NCBI GenBank assembly: GCA_022760735.1
Contig: JAKELU010000012.1
Span: 1-63,591 of the forward strand
Direction: 5' to 3'
DNA from: Firmicutes bacterium FC7
Lineage (GTDB): Bacteria > Bacillota > Clostridia > Tissierellales > Tissierellaceae
DNA: 63,591 bases
Below the pieces are notes generated by a model. It saw nothing but the letters and a program-made list of their open reading frames with translations. It was not told where the DNA came from and made no database searches. This document shows positions 1-10,322 of this stretch, piece by piece; position 1 is the stretch's first letter, and each line of letters opens with the position of its first letter. The position numbers and the translations under genes were made by a program.

Positions 1-21
1 TCATCGCTAAAGCTCCACTGA

Positions 22-42
22 ACCCCCGGTCTAACCGGGGGT
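22..42. repeat. GC-rich inverted repeat at window edge
   Basis: An 8-bp perfect stem (ACCCCCGG / CCGGGGGT) closes a 5-base loop. It is strikingly GC-rich for this AT-rich DNA. No T-run follows on either strand, so it does not look like an ordinary terminator. It could belong to a neighbouring gene, RNA or mobile-element end to the left of the window, which cannot be seen. Confidence 0.5.
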
Positions 43-51
43 ATTCTAAAT

Positions 52-78
52 ACAAAAAACCTGAGTAATACTCAGGTT
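52..78 (-). terminator. Rho-independent terminator after yqeY
   Basis: On the minus strand an 8-bp stem (AACCTGAG / CTCAGGTT) with a short AT loop is followed at once by six T residues. It begins at the yqeY stop codon and would end the long hrcA-to-yqeY transcription unit. Confidence 0.85.
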
Positions 79-520
79 AATTTAATATTTTCTTAACTAC
101 CTTATTTACAATATTGCCATCTGTCCTACCTTTTACTTTAGGCATTACAGCTTTCATAATCCTTCCTATATCTTTCATGGAAGTAGCATTTATTTCTTTA
201 ATAGTCTCCTTAACAATTTCCTCTACTTCTTCTTCGGAAAGTTGCTCAGGTAAATATTCTAAAAGAATTTCTATTTCATTCTCAGTCTGATTAACTAAAT
301 CATCCCTTGAACCCTTTTTAAATTCTTCAATAGCACTTCTTTTCTCTTTAACTTGTTTTGATATAATATCTAATATTTCATCGTCAGTTAATTCTGTTCT
401 TTTATCAACTTCAACTTGTTTTATTGCTGATCTAACCATAGTGATAGTATTTTTTCTAATAGTATCTTTACTTTTCATGGAAGCTTTCAAATCTTCCATA
501 AGCTTTTCTTTAAGGGACAT
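77..520 (-). CDS. yqeY: GatB/YqeY domain-containing protein
   Basis: This 147-residue protein matches the YqeY family, an all-helical domain related to the C-terminal tRNA-binding tail of GatB, the amidotransferase subunit. Its exact job is not settled; tRNA binding is inferred from the family. Visible features are the typical N-terminus MSLKEKLMEDLK, the segment LLEYLPEQLSEEE and the C-terminal stretch KDIGRIMKAVMPKVKGR. The ATG has a GAAGGTG ribosome binding site. It directly follows rpsU, as in Bacillus subtilis rpsU-yqeY, and is the last gene before a terminator. Confidence 0.93.
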   Translation of the reverse strand: MSLKEKLMEDLKASMKSKDTIRKNTITMVRSAIKQVEVDKRTELTDDEILDIISKQVKEKRSAIEEFKKGSRDDLVNQTENEIEILLEYLPEQLSEEEVEEIVKETIKEINATSMKDIGRIMKAVMPKVKGRTDGNIVNKVVKKILN

Positions 521-539
521 AAATTCACCTTCTTATATA

Positions 540-719
540 TTAAAATCTGTGTTTCTTTCTTCTTGCTTCTTCAGATTTCTTTTTACGTCTTACACTTGGC
601 TTTTCATAATGTTCTCTTTTTCTTACTTCTCCCATTACACCAGCACGTGCACATTGTCTTTTAAATCTTTTTAACGCATTGTCAAGAGACTCGTTTTCTC
701 CAACTCTAACTTCTGACAT
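540..719 (-). CDS. rpsU: 30S ribosomal protein S21
   Basis: A 59-residue, very basic protein starting [19 protein letters not shown] and ending RRKKHRF, the hallmark of S21, which sits near the anti-Shine-Dalgarno end of 16S rRNA and helps initiation. The length is normal for Firmicute S21 (57-60). The ATG at 719 is preceded by a strong GGGGAGGAAG site. It lies between hit and yqeY and has its own promoter upstream. It was found by reading the minus strand between those two genes. Confidence 0.96.
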   Translation of the reverse strand: MSEVRVGENESLDNALKRFKRQCARAGVMGEVRKREHYEKPSVRRKKKSEEARRKKHRF

Positions 720-788
720 CTATCTTCCCTCCCCTCTCTACTACAAGAGTGCTTCAATACTACTATGGTTAAGTTAACATACTAGTTT

Positions 789-817
789 ATTATACATTAT
801 ATAGCTTATTTTTTCAA
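789..817 (-). promoter_or_regulatory. Sigma-A-type promoter for rpsU-yqeY
   Basis: On the minus strand TTGAAA (812-817 complement) and TATAAT (789-794 complement) are separated by exactly 17 bases. The -35 lies just past the end of hit, so rpsU-yqeY can be transcribed apart from the heat-shock operon. Confidence 0.7.
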
Positions 818-824
818 CATCTTT

Positions 825-1163
825 TTAGCCTGGTGGCCATAACATTTGCCTTCCTCCAAGCAGATGAAAATGTATATGGTTTACAGTCTGTCCACCGTAC
901 TCTTTACAATTATTAACTATTCTATAACCTTTTTCTAGGCTATTTTCCTTTGATATCTTATTAGCAACTGCAAATACATGTCCTACAATATCTGAATTGT
1001 CATCATTTATATACTCATTAGATTCTATATGCTCTTTCGGAACAATTAGCAGATGAACAGGTGCTTGTGGGTTTAAATCTTTAAAAACTACTACCTTATC
1101 ATCTTCATATAAAATATCACTTGGAATCTCTTTATTAATAATCTTACAAAAAATACAATCCAT
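825..1163 (-). CDS. HIT family protein (HinT-like nucleotide hydrolase)
   Basis: A 112-residue histidine triad protein. The N-terminus MDCIFCKIINKEIPS carries the two zinc-type cysteines common in bacterial HIT proteins, and the triad HIHFHLLGG is near residues 97-105. HinT enzymes hydrolyse nucleoside phosphoramidates and adenylates. I chose ATG at 1163 because AAGGAGGTG lies 5 bases upstream; the upstream in-frame GTG at 1172 is inside that ribosome binding site. It follows mtaB in the heat-shock-linked operon. Confidence 0.95.
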   Translation of the reverse strand: MDCIFCKIINKEIPSDILYEDDKVVVFKDLNPQAPVHLLIVPKEHIESNEYINDDNSDIVGHVFAVANKISKENSLEKGYRIVNNCKEYGGQTVNHIHFHLLGGRQMLWPPG

Positions 1164-1196
1164 ATGTTTCACCTCCTTGATAAAATCCAGATACTA

Positions 1197-2495
1197 TTAA
1201 AGTCTACAAATTAAGAGTTCATTACTCTTATCAATTACCTCAGCAGACATTATTTTACCTATTAGAGACTTCTCCGAACTAACCCTTGCTCTGATATAGT
1301 TAGTTGTATAACCTTCATAGGAATTTTCTTTACCTTTGCTTTGCTCTTCAAACAAAACATCTAATCTTCTTCCTTTTAAATTATCCATAAAATTATCTGC
1401 GATTTTCTCACCAATTTTAATTAGAATTTCACTTCTCTCGTTTTTTACATAACCTTCTATTTGGTTGTCGAACTTAGCAGCAGGTGTTCCTTTTCTTGGA
1501 CTATATTTAAATACATGTATCCTTGAGAAGCCAATTTCTTTAACAAAATCACATGTTTCTATAAATTCAGATTCTGTTTCTCCAGGGAATCCAACAATTA
1601 TATCCGTTGTTATTCCTGCATCAGGCATGAATTTTCTTATAACCTTAACTTTCTGCCTATATATTTCCTTTGTATATTTTCTATTCATTCTTTCTAAAAC
1701 AGTATTAGAGCCACTCTGTAGAGATAGGTGGAAATGGTCACAAACTTTGCCAACCTCCACAATTGCCTTCATAAATTCCTCATCTATAAGAGTAGGTTCA
1801 AGAGAGCTCAATCTAATTCTTTCAATGCCTTCAACTTTACTAATGCCTCTAATTACATCAATTAGATCTGTTGTCTTTATGTCTTTACCATATGAGGCAA
1901 CATGTATACCTGTCAAAATAATTTCCTTGAAATCAGCTTTAGCTAATTTTTCTGCCTCCTTGATAATATCTTCAAGCCTACGACTTCTTATTGGTCCTCT
2001 AGCATAAGGTATAATACAATAGCTACAAAATTGATTGCATCCATCTTGTATTTTCAAATATGCCCTAGTTTTCGATTTAATATCCTCTATTTTTATTTCT
2101 TCGAACTCTTTATTATATTTAATATCACTTACAATATTAATCTTTTCATTGTTTTTTCTAGCTCTTTCACATAATTCTACTACTTTATTTCTATCACTAG
2201 TGCCTATTATTACATCAACACCTTCAATTTCTGCAACTTCGCCAGGTGAAACTTGTGAATAACATCCTACAACAGCTATTATTGAATCCTTATTTATCTT
2301 TTTTGACTTTCTAATAAATTGTCTTGATTTTCTATCTGATAAGTTGGTTACTGTGCAAGTATTTATTACATAAATATCGGCCTTATCATCTTCATTTACT
2401 ATTGTATATCCACTTTTTTCAAATAGTTCCTCCATAGCTTCAGTTTCATATTGATTAACCTTACATCCTAGTGTATGAAACGCTACGGTTTTCAT
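1197..2495 (-). CDS. mtaB: tRNA (N6-threonylcarbamoyladenosine37-C2)-methylthiotransferase
   Basis: A 432-residue radical-SAM methylthiotransferase that converts t6A37 to ms2t6A37 in tRNAs reading ANN codons. It has an N-terminal MTTase domain with cluster cysteines at C11 (TLGCKVNQYE), C47 (NTCTVT) and C78 (GCYSQ), the radical-SAM motif GCNQFCSYC near residues 152-160, and a C-terminal TRAM-like segment. The CKVNQYE motif separates MtaB from MiaB and RimO. This is the yqeV position of B. subtilis, after prmA and rsmE. The ATG has a TAGGAGTGA site and starts 3 bases after the rsmE stop. Confidence 0.95.
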   Translation of the reverse strand: MKTVAFHTLGCKVNQYETEAMEELFEKSGYTIVNEDDKADIYVINTCTVTNLSDRKSRQFIRKSKKINKDSIIAVVGCYSQVSPGEVAEIEGVDVIIGTSDRNKVVELCERARKNNEKINIVSDIKYNKEFEEIKIEDIKSKTRAYLKIQDGCNQFCSYCIIPYARGPIRSRRLEDIIKEAEKLAKADFKEIILTGIHVASYGKDIKTTDLIDVIRGISKVEGIERIRLSSLEPTLIDEEFMKAIVEVGKVCDHFHLSLQSGSNTVLERMNRKYTKEIYRQKVKVIRKFMPDAGITTDIIVGFPGETESEFIETCDFVKEIGFSRIHVFKYSPRKGTPAAKFDNQIEGYVKNERSEILIKIGEKIADNFMDNLKGRRLDVLFEEQSKGKENSYEGYTTNYIRARVSSEKSLIGKIMSAEVIDKSNELLICRL

Positions 2496-2498
2496 TAA

Positions 2499-3242
2499 TT
2501 ATATCACTCCTAAATTTCCTGCTTCATAAAGTACTATAGTTGATGCTACAAGACCTGCGGTTTCAGTTCTTAAAATCCTAGGTCCTAAGGTAACTACCTT
2601 ACTATTAATGGCCTTTAGATTCTCTATTTCAAATGGTTCAAACCCACCCTCAGGACCAATAATAATATTTATTCTTCCTTCCTTTATATGTTCTAATCCT
2701 TCCTTAATTGTGATGACTTTTTCATCTTCATAAGGTACAATAATATTTGCCTCATCCTTTAAAATATGGACCATTTCTTCAAAACTAATAATACCGTGTA
2801 CTTTAGGTATAAGATCTCTTTTAGACTGTTTTGATGCTTCCTCAACAATTGATTGCCAACGTTCAACCTTGCTCTGTTCTTTCTTTAAATCCTTTATCTT
2901 AACAACTGATCTATGTGTAGCAACAGCATAAAAATGCTTTATTCCTATTTCAGTACCTTTTTGTAGTATTAACTCCATTTTATTACCTTTTGATAACCCT
3001 TGAAATAATGCTATTTCTATTGGTGATTCATTTTTACCTATTACAGATTGAACTATTCCAACGACTACATTTTCCTTAGAACTCTCCTCTATTTTACAGG
3101 TATATGTAGTACCATTACAGGATACTTCAATTTCATCATTGATTCTTAATCTAAGCACATCTTTAATATGCTTAACATCATTACCTTTAATATAAATTTT
3201 ATTATCTATAATCTGAGATTCATCAACAAAAAATCTATGCAT
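2499..3242 (-). CDS. rsmE: 16S rRNA (uracil1498-N3)-methyltransferase
   Basis: A 247-residue SPOUT methyltransferase that makes m3U1498 in the 30S decoding centre. The N-terminal PUA-like part starts MHRFFVDESQI. The C-terminal knotted SAM-binding part contains GPEGGFEPFEIENL and LGPRILRTETA, both diagnostic for RsmE. The ATG has an AGGGTGA site. It sits between prmA and mtaB (B. subtilis yqeU position), with almost no spacing on either side. Confidence 0.96.
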   Translation of the reverse strand: MHRFFVDESQIIDNKIYIKGNDVKHIKDVLRLRINDEIEVSCNGTTYTCKIEESSKENVVVGIVQSVIGKNESPIEIALFQGLSKGNKMELILQKGTEIGIKHFYAVATHRSVVKIKDLKKEQSKVERWQSIVEEASKQSKRDLIPKVHGIISFEEMVHILKDEANIIVPYEDEKVITIKEGLEHIKEGRINIIIGPEGGFEPFEIENLKAINSKVVTLGPRILRTETAGLVASTIVLYEAGNLGVI

Positions 3243-3251
3243 ATTTTCACC

Positions 3252-4187
3252 CTATTTTGTAGCTACTATGCAAGCCCAACCATTTTTTTCTTTTATTTCT
3301 TTTATAATAAAATTATGCTCATCCAATGCATTCTTTACAATTGGTATTTTATCTATTATAATCCCGGAACCAATAAAAATTCCATTTGGTTCCAGATAAT
3401 TTTCAATATTCTTAATCATTTCAACTAAAATTTCTGCAATTATATTAGCTACTATGATATTGGCCTTTCCTTCTATAATGTCTAGCAAATTACCTTGTTT
3501 TACATCAATTACATCGTCAACATTATTGTGTTTTACGTTATCTAATGATACCTTGACACAAGTTTCATCTAAGTCTATAGCTGTAACCTTCTTAGCACCT
3601 AATTTTGCTGCAACTATACTTAGTATTCCACTTCCGCAACCTACATCAAATACTACTGACTTATCATTCACATATTTATCTAATGCTTCAGCACACATCA
3701 TAGTAGTTTCATGAGATCCCGTACCAAAAGCCATACCCGGATCAAGTTCAATTACAATATCCCCTTCTTTTTCTGCATAATCTTCCCAAGACGGCTTAAT
3801 GACTATATGATCATTGATTACTATTGTCCTAAAATACTGTTTCCAATTATCAGCCCAATTTTTATCATCAATCTCAAATGTATCTATTTTACCTAATGGT
3901 TCTCTACCTTCTCTTAAAGGTTTCTTTTCGATTTCTTCTCTAATTTTATCTATAGTTTCATCAATACCATTGTTAATTTCATAATAAGCCTTGATAACAA
4001 TTCCATTAAATCCTAAATCTATAATACTTGGATCAATGAAATCCCAATCCTTTTCTGTTCTTGAAAACTCCAATATGTCGTTTGGATCTTCTATGGCTAG
4101 CCCTGTTGCTCCATTATCATATAATACTTGGGATATCAATTCCTCATGTTCTGGAGTTGTTTTGATTTGTAGCTCCAACCACTTCAT
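3252..4187 (-). CDS. prmA: Ribosomal protein L11 methyltransferase
   Basis: A 311-residue protein with the PrmA layout: an N-terminal substrate-recognition domain (MKWLELQIKTTPEHEELIS) and a C-terminal Rossmann methyltransferase with motif I DVGCGSG near residue 180, preceded by DPGMAFGTGSHETT. It trimethylates L11. A weak -10-like TATAAT lies upstream (4280-4285, minus), so it may have some independent transcription after the hairpin that follows dnaJ. Confidence 0.96.
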   Translation of the reverse strand: MKWLELQIKTTPEHEELISQVLYDNGATGLAIEDPNDILEFSRTEKDWDFIDPSIIDLGFNGIVIKAYYEINNGIDETIDKIREEIEKKPLREGREPLGKIDTFEIDDKNWADNWKQYFRTIVINDHIVIKPSWEDYAEKEGDIVIELDPGMAFGTGSHETTMMCAEALDKYVNDKSVVFDVGCGSGILSIVAAKLGAKKVTAIDLDETCVKVSLDNVKHNNVDDVIDVKQGNLLDIIEGKANIIVANIIAEILVEMIKNIENYLEPNGIFIGSGIIIDKIPIVKNALDEHNFIIKEIKEKNGWACIVATK

Positions 4188-4348
4188 TAAATAAACACAT
4201 CCTTTTTTAATAGTTTATTAAGTTAAATATATAAAGGATATTTATTGGTACAACTCAATAATAATTATCTACTTTACTCATTATAACGTAATTCTTTTAA
4301 AAATACCAGATATTCCAAGACATTAAGAAAGCAATTTACATATAATTA

Positions 4349-4373
4349 AACAATCACTCAACGAGTGATTGTT
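4349..4373 (-). terminator. Hairpin at the end of dnaJ
   Basis: An 11-bp perfect stem (AACAATCACTC / GAGTGATTGTT) with a 3-base loop overlaps the dnaJ stop codon. On the minus strand it is followed by TTTAATTATA rather than a clean T-run, so it may terminate only partly. It separates the chaperone genes from prmA-rsmE-mtaB-hit by 184 bases. Confidence 0.55.
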
Positions 4374-5490
4374 AGTTAAATGCATCCTTTACTTTTTCAA
4401 AGAAGCTCTTTTTTTGTTCCTTGAACTCTTCTCCCTGTTCCTTACTAAGTTCGATTAATAATTCTCTTTGCCTATCTGTTAACTTTGTTGGAACCTTAAC
4501 ATCTACTGTAAAATATAGATCTCCTCTTCCAACACCTCTTACATTAGGTACACCTCTACCTTTCAGCTTAAATTGAGTTCCTGTCTGTGTACCCTCTGGA
4601 ATAGTGAACTTTTCAGTTCCTTCTAAGGTAGGAACAACAATTTCTGCTCCCAAAGCTGCTTCTGTAAATGATATTGGAATATTTAGGTATATATTATTCC
4701 CTCTTCGTTTAAATATTTCATCTTCCTTAACTGAAATATAAACATATAAATCACCTGGACTACCTCCACGAAGGCCACCTTCACCTTCACCCTTAACAGA
4801 GATGATAGAATCATTATCCACTCCTGCAGGTACCTTTATCTTTATTCTCTTATTTTTTACTTCTCTTCCTGACCCGTTACATGTAGGACATTTTTCCTTA
4901 ATTATCTCACCTGTCCCATTACACTGGTCACAAGTACCTACACGAACAAACTGACCAAATGGAGATTGTTGAGCATATCTTACCTGTCCACTACCATGAC
5001 ACTTCGGACATGTTTCTTTATTTGTACCTGGCTTAGCACCAGAACCATTACATGTAGAACAATTTTCAGTTCTTCTAATTTGAATTTCCTTTTCAACTCC
5101 GAAAATAGCTTCTTCAAATTCTAATGTCAAGTCATATCTTAGATCGGCACCTCTGACTGGTCCATGTTTCCTCTTCTGCGTATATCCGCCACCAAAGCCG
5201 CTTCCAAAGATATCAAATATATCATCAAAAATGTCCCCAAATCCGCCAAAGCCTGAAGCACCAGCTTGACCATTTACCCCTTCTTCACCATATCTATCGT
5301 ATCTGGCCCTTTTATTTTCATCACTTAAGACTTCATATGCCGTATTTACTTCTTTAAACTTTTGCTCTGCTTCAGCATTGTTGGGATTTAAATCTGGATG
5401 ATATTTCTTTGCCAGCTTTCTGTAGGCTCTTTTTATTTCATCGCTAGTAGCATTTCTATCTACTCCGAGAATTTCATAATAATCCCTCAA
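4372..5490 (-). CDS. dnaJ: Chaperone protein DnaJ (Hsp40)
   Basis: A 372-residue type I DnaJ, co-chaperone of DnaK. The J domain begins [14 protein letters not shown] with the HPD motif near residue 31. It is followed by a Gly/Phe-rich linker (about 75-105), a zinc region with four CxxCxGxG repeats ([32 protein letters not shown]) and the C-terminal client-binding domain. The start is a TTG at 5490, fixed by the conserved N-terminus, with a weak AAAGG-type site upstream. A 32-bp palindrome separates it from dnaK. Confidence 0.97.
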   Translation of the reverse strand: MRDYYEILGVDRNATSDEIKRAYRKLAKKYHPDLNPNNAEAEQKFKEVNTAYEVLSDENKRARYDRYGEEGVNGQAGASGFGGFGDIFDDIFDIFGSGFGGGYTQKRKHGPVRGADLRYDLTLEFEEAIFGVEKEIQIRRTENCSTCNGSGAKPGTNKETCPKCHGSGQVRYAQQSPFGQFVRVGTCDQCNGTGEIIKEKCPTCNGSGREVKNKRIKIKVPAGVDNDSIISVKGEGEGGLRGGSPGDLYVYISVKEDEIFKRRGNNIYLNIPISFTEAALGAEIVVPTLEGTEKFTIPEGTQTGTQFKLKGRGVPNVRGVGRGDLYFTVDVKVPTKLTDRQRELLIELSKEQGEEFKEQKKSFFEKVKDAFN

Positions 5491-5523
5491 AAATTTTCAC
5501 CAGCCTTTTTTGTTATATGCATA

Positions 5524-5555
5524 ACATAAGCTAAATCCTAGGATTTAGCTTATGT
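5524..5555 (-). repeat. Perfect 32-bp palindrome between dnaK and dnaJ
   Basis: The whole 32 bases read the same on both strands, with CCTAGG in the centre. In RNA this gives a stem of about 14-15 bp, just after the dnaK stop and about 30 bases before dnaJ. No T-run follows on the minus strand, so it is more likely an mRNA processing, stability or attenuation element than a full terminator. Confidence 0.75.
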
Positions 5556-5563
5556 CTTGAAAA

Positions 5564-7387
<1,824 letters not shown>

Positions 7388-7394
7388 CTATTAG

Positions 7395-7970
7395 TTATTT
7401 TGATACTTTAACCATAGATGGCCTAATAACTTTATCTTTTATCATATAGCCTTTTTGTAGAACTTCAATAACCACGCCTGATTCATACTCATTAGATTCT
7501 TCCATAAATACAGCATGATGAAAATTCGGATCAAAAGGCTTACCTAAACAATCAATTTCAAGCACAGAGTTTTTCTTTAGTAAGTCAAAGAGTTGTTGTG
7601 CTATTAAACTAACGCCCTTATAAAAATTGTTCTCTTTGTCAACTTCGCTATCAATTGCACGTTGAAAATTATCGATAATCGGTAATAGGTCACTTACTAT
7701 ACTTTCTATACCATAATCGATAGAACTTTCCATTTCCTTTTCAGCTCTTTTTTTATAATTGACGAAGTCGGCCTGTAATCTCAGTAGTTTATTTTTTAAA
7801 TTATTTATTTCTTCATCTTTAGTTTTTAATTCCTCTTCATTTTGAGCTTTGCTTTCAACATTTCCATTATCCACTGAAGATTCTTCAGTTACTTTTTCAT
7901 CTGAAGTCTCATCAACTTCTTGGTTATTTTTTAAGTCTTCTTCACGAAGCCCTTTATCATTTACATTCAT
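7395..7970 (-). CDS. grpE: Nucleotide exchange factor GrpE
   Basis: A 191-residue GrpE, the nucleotide exchange factor for DnaK. A charged, low-complexity N-terminus rich in Glu and Asp (about 1-50) leads into the long dimerising coiled coil (about 50-110, with LRLQADFVNYKKRAEKE). The C-terminal beta domain ends VLQKGYMIKDKVIRPSMVKVSK, a family hallmark. The ATG has an AGGTGATGT site. It sits between hrcA and dnaK. Confidence 0.97.
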   Translation of the reverse strand: MNVNDKGLREEDLKNNQEVDETSDEKVTEESSVDNGNVESKAQNEEELKTKDEEINNLKNKLLRLQADFVNYKKRAEKEMESSIDYGIESIVSDLLPIIDNFQRAIDSEVDKENNFYKGVSLIAQQLFDLLKKNSVLEIDCLGKPFDPNFHHAVFMEESNEYESGVVIEVLQKGYMIKDKVIRPSMVKVSK

Positions 7971-7985
7971 TACATCACCTCATAT

Positions 7986-9026
7986 CTATTTTCCAAAAAG
8001 TTTTTCCAATATTTCTGATATATTTATAGAAAATAATTTTAAAGTATTGATTAGCTTGTAATAATCCATTCTTGTAGGCCCAATAACTCCAATTTTTCCT
8101 ATTGTCTTGCCCCCAATACTATAGGTTGCTGTCACAATACTACTATTCTTTAATTGAGCATAATTATTTTCTGTACCTATTACTATATCAATTTCATTAC
8201 ATAGAGCATCATCCATTAGCATCTCTAAAACCAAATCCTTATCCTCTATAAAAGATAAGATTGACTTAGCTTTATCCAAATCTTTATATTCAGGATAATT
8301 TAGCAATCTTGTGATCCCTTCTGAATATAATTCGACATATTCTGAGTCGTCTAAAGATTTATTTATAATTGGAATTAATTTCTCGAGTATGTCTTTATAC
8401 TCATATAAATCATATAGAATGTCAGGTCCAATTAAGTTATTTAGCTGCTCAAATGATAATCCTTTTAATTTACTATTTAGGAAATTTGAAATAGTATTAA
8501 GCTGATTATTGGTTATTGATTTATCTAAATTGAAGATTGTACTTTTTACAATATCTGAATTATTTACTAATACTAACAATACCTTATTCTCATCAATTGA
8601 TAATAATTGAATATGTTTTATTTTACTTGATTTTAAATGAGGTGAAACTGCAAGTGCTGTATAATTTGTAATTTCTGACAATACTTTTGCAGAAGTTTGC
8701 AACAAGTGATCTACTTCCTGCGATTCACTAACCAATATGTTTTTTATCTGTTGTTTTTTCTTTTCATCTAGTATAAAGTTATCTAATTTTAGAAGACTGT
8801 CTACGTACAATCTATATGCTTTATCTGAAGGTATTCTTCCAGCTGATGAATGGGGTTTATTTAATAGTCCCAATTCCTCCAAATCAGACATTTCATTTCT
8901 TATGGTTGCCGAACTTACACCAAGATCATAATGCTTGGATAGTGTCCTGGAACCTATTGGCTCTGCACTTATAATATAGCTATTAATAATAGCATAAAGC
9001 ACTTTAAGTTTTCTTTCATCCAACAC
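7986..9026 (-). CDS. hrcA: Heat-inducible transcription repressor HrcA
   Basis: A protein of about 346 residues that represses class I heat-shock genes by binding CIRCE. The N-terminal winged helix contains EPIGSRTLSKHYDLGVSSATIRNEMSDLEELGLL, seen here in its parts SRTLSKHYDLGVSSATIRN and LEELGLL; a GAF-like domain and a C-terminal helical part follow. I place the start at GTG 9026 (TTG 9023 is also possible) because AGAGGTGA ends 6 bases before it; the in-frame GTG at 9035 overlaps that site. A CIRCE element lies just upstream, so HrcA controls its own operon. Confidence 0.96.
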   Translation of the reverse strand: MLDERKLKVLYAIINSYIISAEPIGSRTLSKHYDLGVSSATIRNEMSDLEELGLLNKPHSSAGRIPSDKAYRLYVDSLLKLDNFILDEKKKQQIKNILVSESQEVDHLLQTSAKVLSEITNYTALAVSPHLKSSKIKHIQLLSIDENKVLLVLVNNSDIVKSTIFNLDKSITNNQLNTISNFLNSKLKGLSFEQLNNLIGPDILYDLYEYKDILEKLIPIINKSLDDSEYVELYSEGITRLLNYPEYKDLDKAKSILSFIEDKDLVLEMLMDDALCNEIDIVIGTENNYAQLKNSSIVTATYSIGGKTIGKIGVIGPTRMDYYKLINTLKLFSINISEILEKLFGK

Positions 9027-9054
9027 ATTAATCACCTCTACATCTTGGATGCTA

Positions 9055-9081
9055 TTAGCACTCCAACTAGTCGAGTGCTAA
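9055..9081 (-). promoter_or_regulatory. CIRCE operator (HrcA binding site)
   Basis: TTAGCACTC, nine bases, GAGTGCTAA: a perfect match to the consensus CIRCE inverted repeat. It lies between the -10 of the promoter and hrcA, where HrcA binding would block initiation or be carried in the 5' untranslated RNA. Confidence 0.98.
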
Positions 9082-9093
9082 CATTCTATTATT

Positions 9094-9122
9094 AAATTAT
9101 CACTTGATGATATCTTTGTCAA
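9094..9122 (-). promoter_or_regulatory. Promoter of the hrcA-grpE-dnaK-dnaJ operon
   Basis: On the minus strand a consensus TTGACA (9117-9122 complement) is followed 17 bases later by TAATTT (9094-9099 complement). The CIRCE element begins 12 bases downstream of the -10. This is the usual vegetative sigma promoter with HrcA control. Confidence 0.8.
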
Positions 9123-9136
9123 TACCTATTTAACTA

Positions 9137-10273
9137 TTAGGGCATAAAATCTACCTCTACAATATTAGACAAATCCAAACCTTTATTTGTTAATTTAACG
9201 TAATTATAGTCGTCAATTATTAAGCCATTATGAACATGCTTCTTAATTACATTATCATATCTATTTTTAATATCTTCTCCAAATCTATTCCTGTATTCTA
9301 ACTTGTCTATTCCCTTTATCAATCTTAAACCCATTATACAAAATTCAGCAATTTCCATGTCTCTATCAATTTTTTCTTCACCTTCAACTGGAAAATGTTT
9401 TTTTTCTAAAAGACAATTATATTCAGTAAATGTAGAGTGATTCCAAAATCTTTTGCCAAATAAATTTGAATGACTATTTAATCCTACACCTAAATAAGGT
9501 TTTATCTTCCAATAAGCTAAATTATGCTTACATTCATATCCCGGTTTTGAAAAGTTTGATATTTCGTAATGCTCATATCCATTTTCTCTTAAAAATTTTA
9601 TTGAACTATGATACATAGTTCTATCTAAATCCTCATCTGGTAATTCTAATAAACCATTCTTATACCATTTGAAAATTTGAGTTTCTTCTTCAAGAATTAG
9701 ACTATAAAGGGAGATATGTTCCACATCTAAGCTTACCACTTCTTCAAGTGTACTCTTTAAGTCTATAAGCTTTTGATGTGGTAATCCAAACATTAAATCA
9801 ACATTTATATTATCAAAACCTTCTTCTCTTAGCATGTAGAAAGATTCTTTAAAATCTTGAGAAGTATGAATTCTTCCTATTGAATTAAGAAGATTATCCT
9901 TTAAGGACTGTACCCCTAGACTAATTCTATTGATACCTATCTTCTTGTAAGAGCTTATTTTTTTATTATCCAGTGTACCAGGATTAGCTTCAAGTGTGAT
10001 TTCAGCTAAATTATCCATATGAAAGGTCTTAAATACGTTTTCTAATAAGGTTTCAATATAGGAATGCTCAATACATGACGGAGTCCCTCCACCAATAAAA
10101 ATAGTTCTTAAGCTGTAATCAGACAATTGTTCTTTATACAATTTAATTTCTTTATTTAAATTCAACATATATTTTTCTAGCATATCACTATTTTTTGCAA
10201 ATGAGGTGAAATCACAGTAATAACATTTTTTTTCGCAAAATGGAATGTGTATATATAAACTAAATGAATTCAC
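9137..10273 (-). CDS. hemW: Radical SAM heme chaperone HemW
   Basis: A 378-residue radical-SAM protein of the HemW/HemN-like family. The motif CEKKCYYCDF starts near residue 12, followed by GGGTPS and the C-terminal HemN-type domain. HemW binds haem and inserts it into target enzymes; older annotations call it coproporphyrinogen III oxidase. The start is GTG at 10273 with an AGGAG site 7 bases upstream; the longer reading frame would run into the lepA terminator. It follows lepA and precedes hrcA, as in B. subtilis. Confidence 0.93.
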   Translation of the reverse strand: MNSFSLYIHIPFCEKKCYYCDFTSFAKNSDMLEKYMLNLNKEIKLYKEQLSDYSLRTIFIGGGTPSCIEHSYIETLLENVFKTFHMDNLAEITLEANPGTLDNKKISSYKKIGINRISLGVQSLKDNLLNSIGRIHTSQDFKESFYMLREEGFDNINVDLMFGLPHQKLIDLKSTLEEVVSLDVEHISLYSLILEEETQIFKWYKNGLLELPDEDLDRTMYHSSIKFLRENGYEHYEISNFSKPGYECKHNLAYWKIKPYLGVGLNSHSNLFGKRFWNHSTFTEYNCLLEKKHFPVEGEEKIDRDMEIAEFCIMGLRLIKGIDKLEYRNRFGEDIKNRYDNVIKKHVHNGLIIDDYNYVKLTNKGLDLSNIVEVDFMP

Positions 10274-10285
10274 TATATCACTCCT

Positions 10286-10317
10286 AAAAAAGATGCACAC
10301 AAATGTATGCATCTTTT
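10286..10317 (-). terminator. Terminator between lepA and hemW
   Basis: On the minus strand a 13-bp stem (AAAAGATGCATAC / GTGTGCATCTTTT, one G-U pair) with a 4-base loop runs straight into T residues. It begins 6 bases after the lepA stop, and the hemW ribosome binding site starts right after it. Confidence 0.85.
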
Positions 10318-10322
10318 ATAAA

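Noticed and set aside
1465-2007. Open frame of 180 codons on the plus strand
   Set aside because: It lies wholly opposite mtaB, whose motifs are clear; no ribosome binding site and the translation is Ser/Leu/Ile-rich, typical of an antisense shadow.
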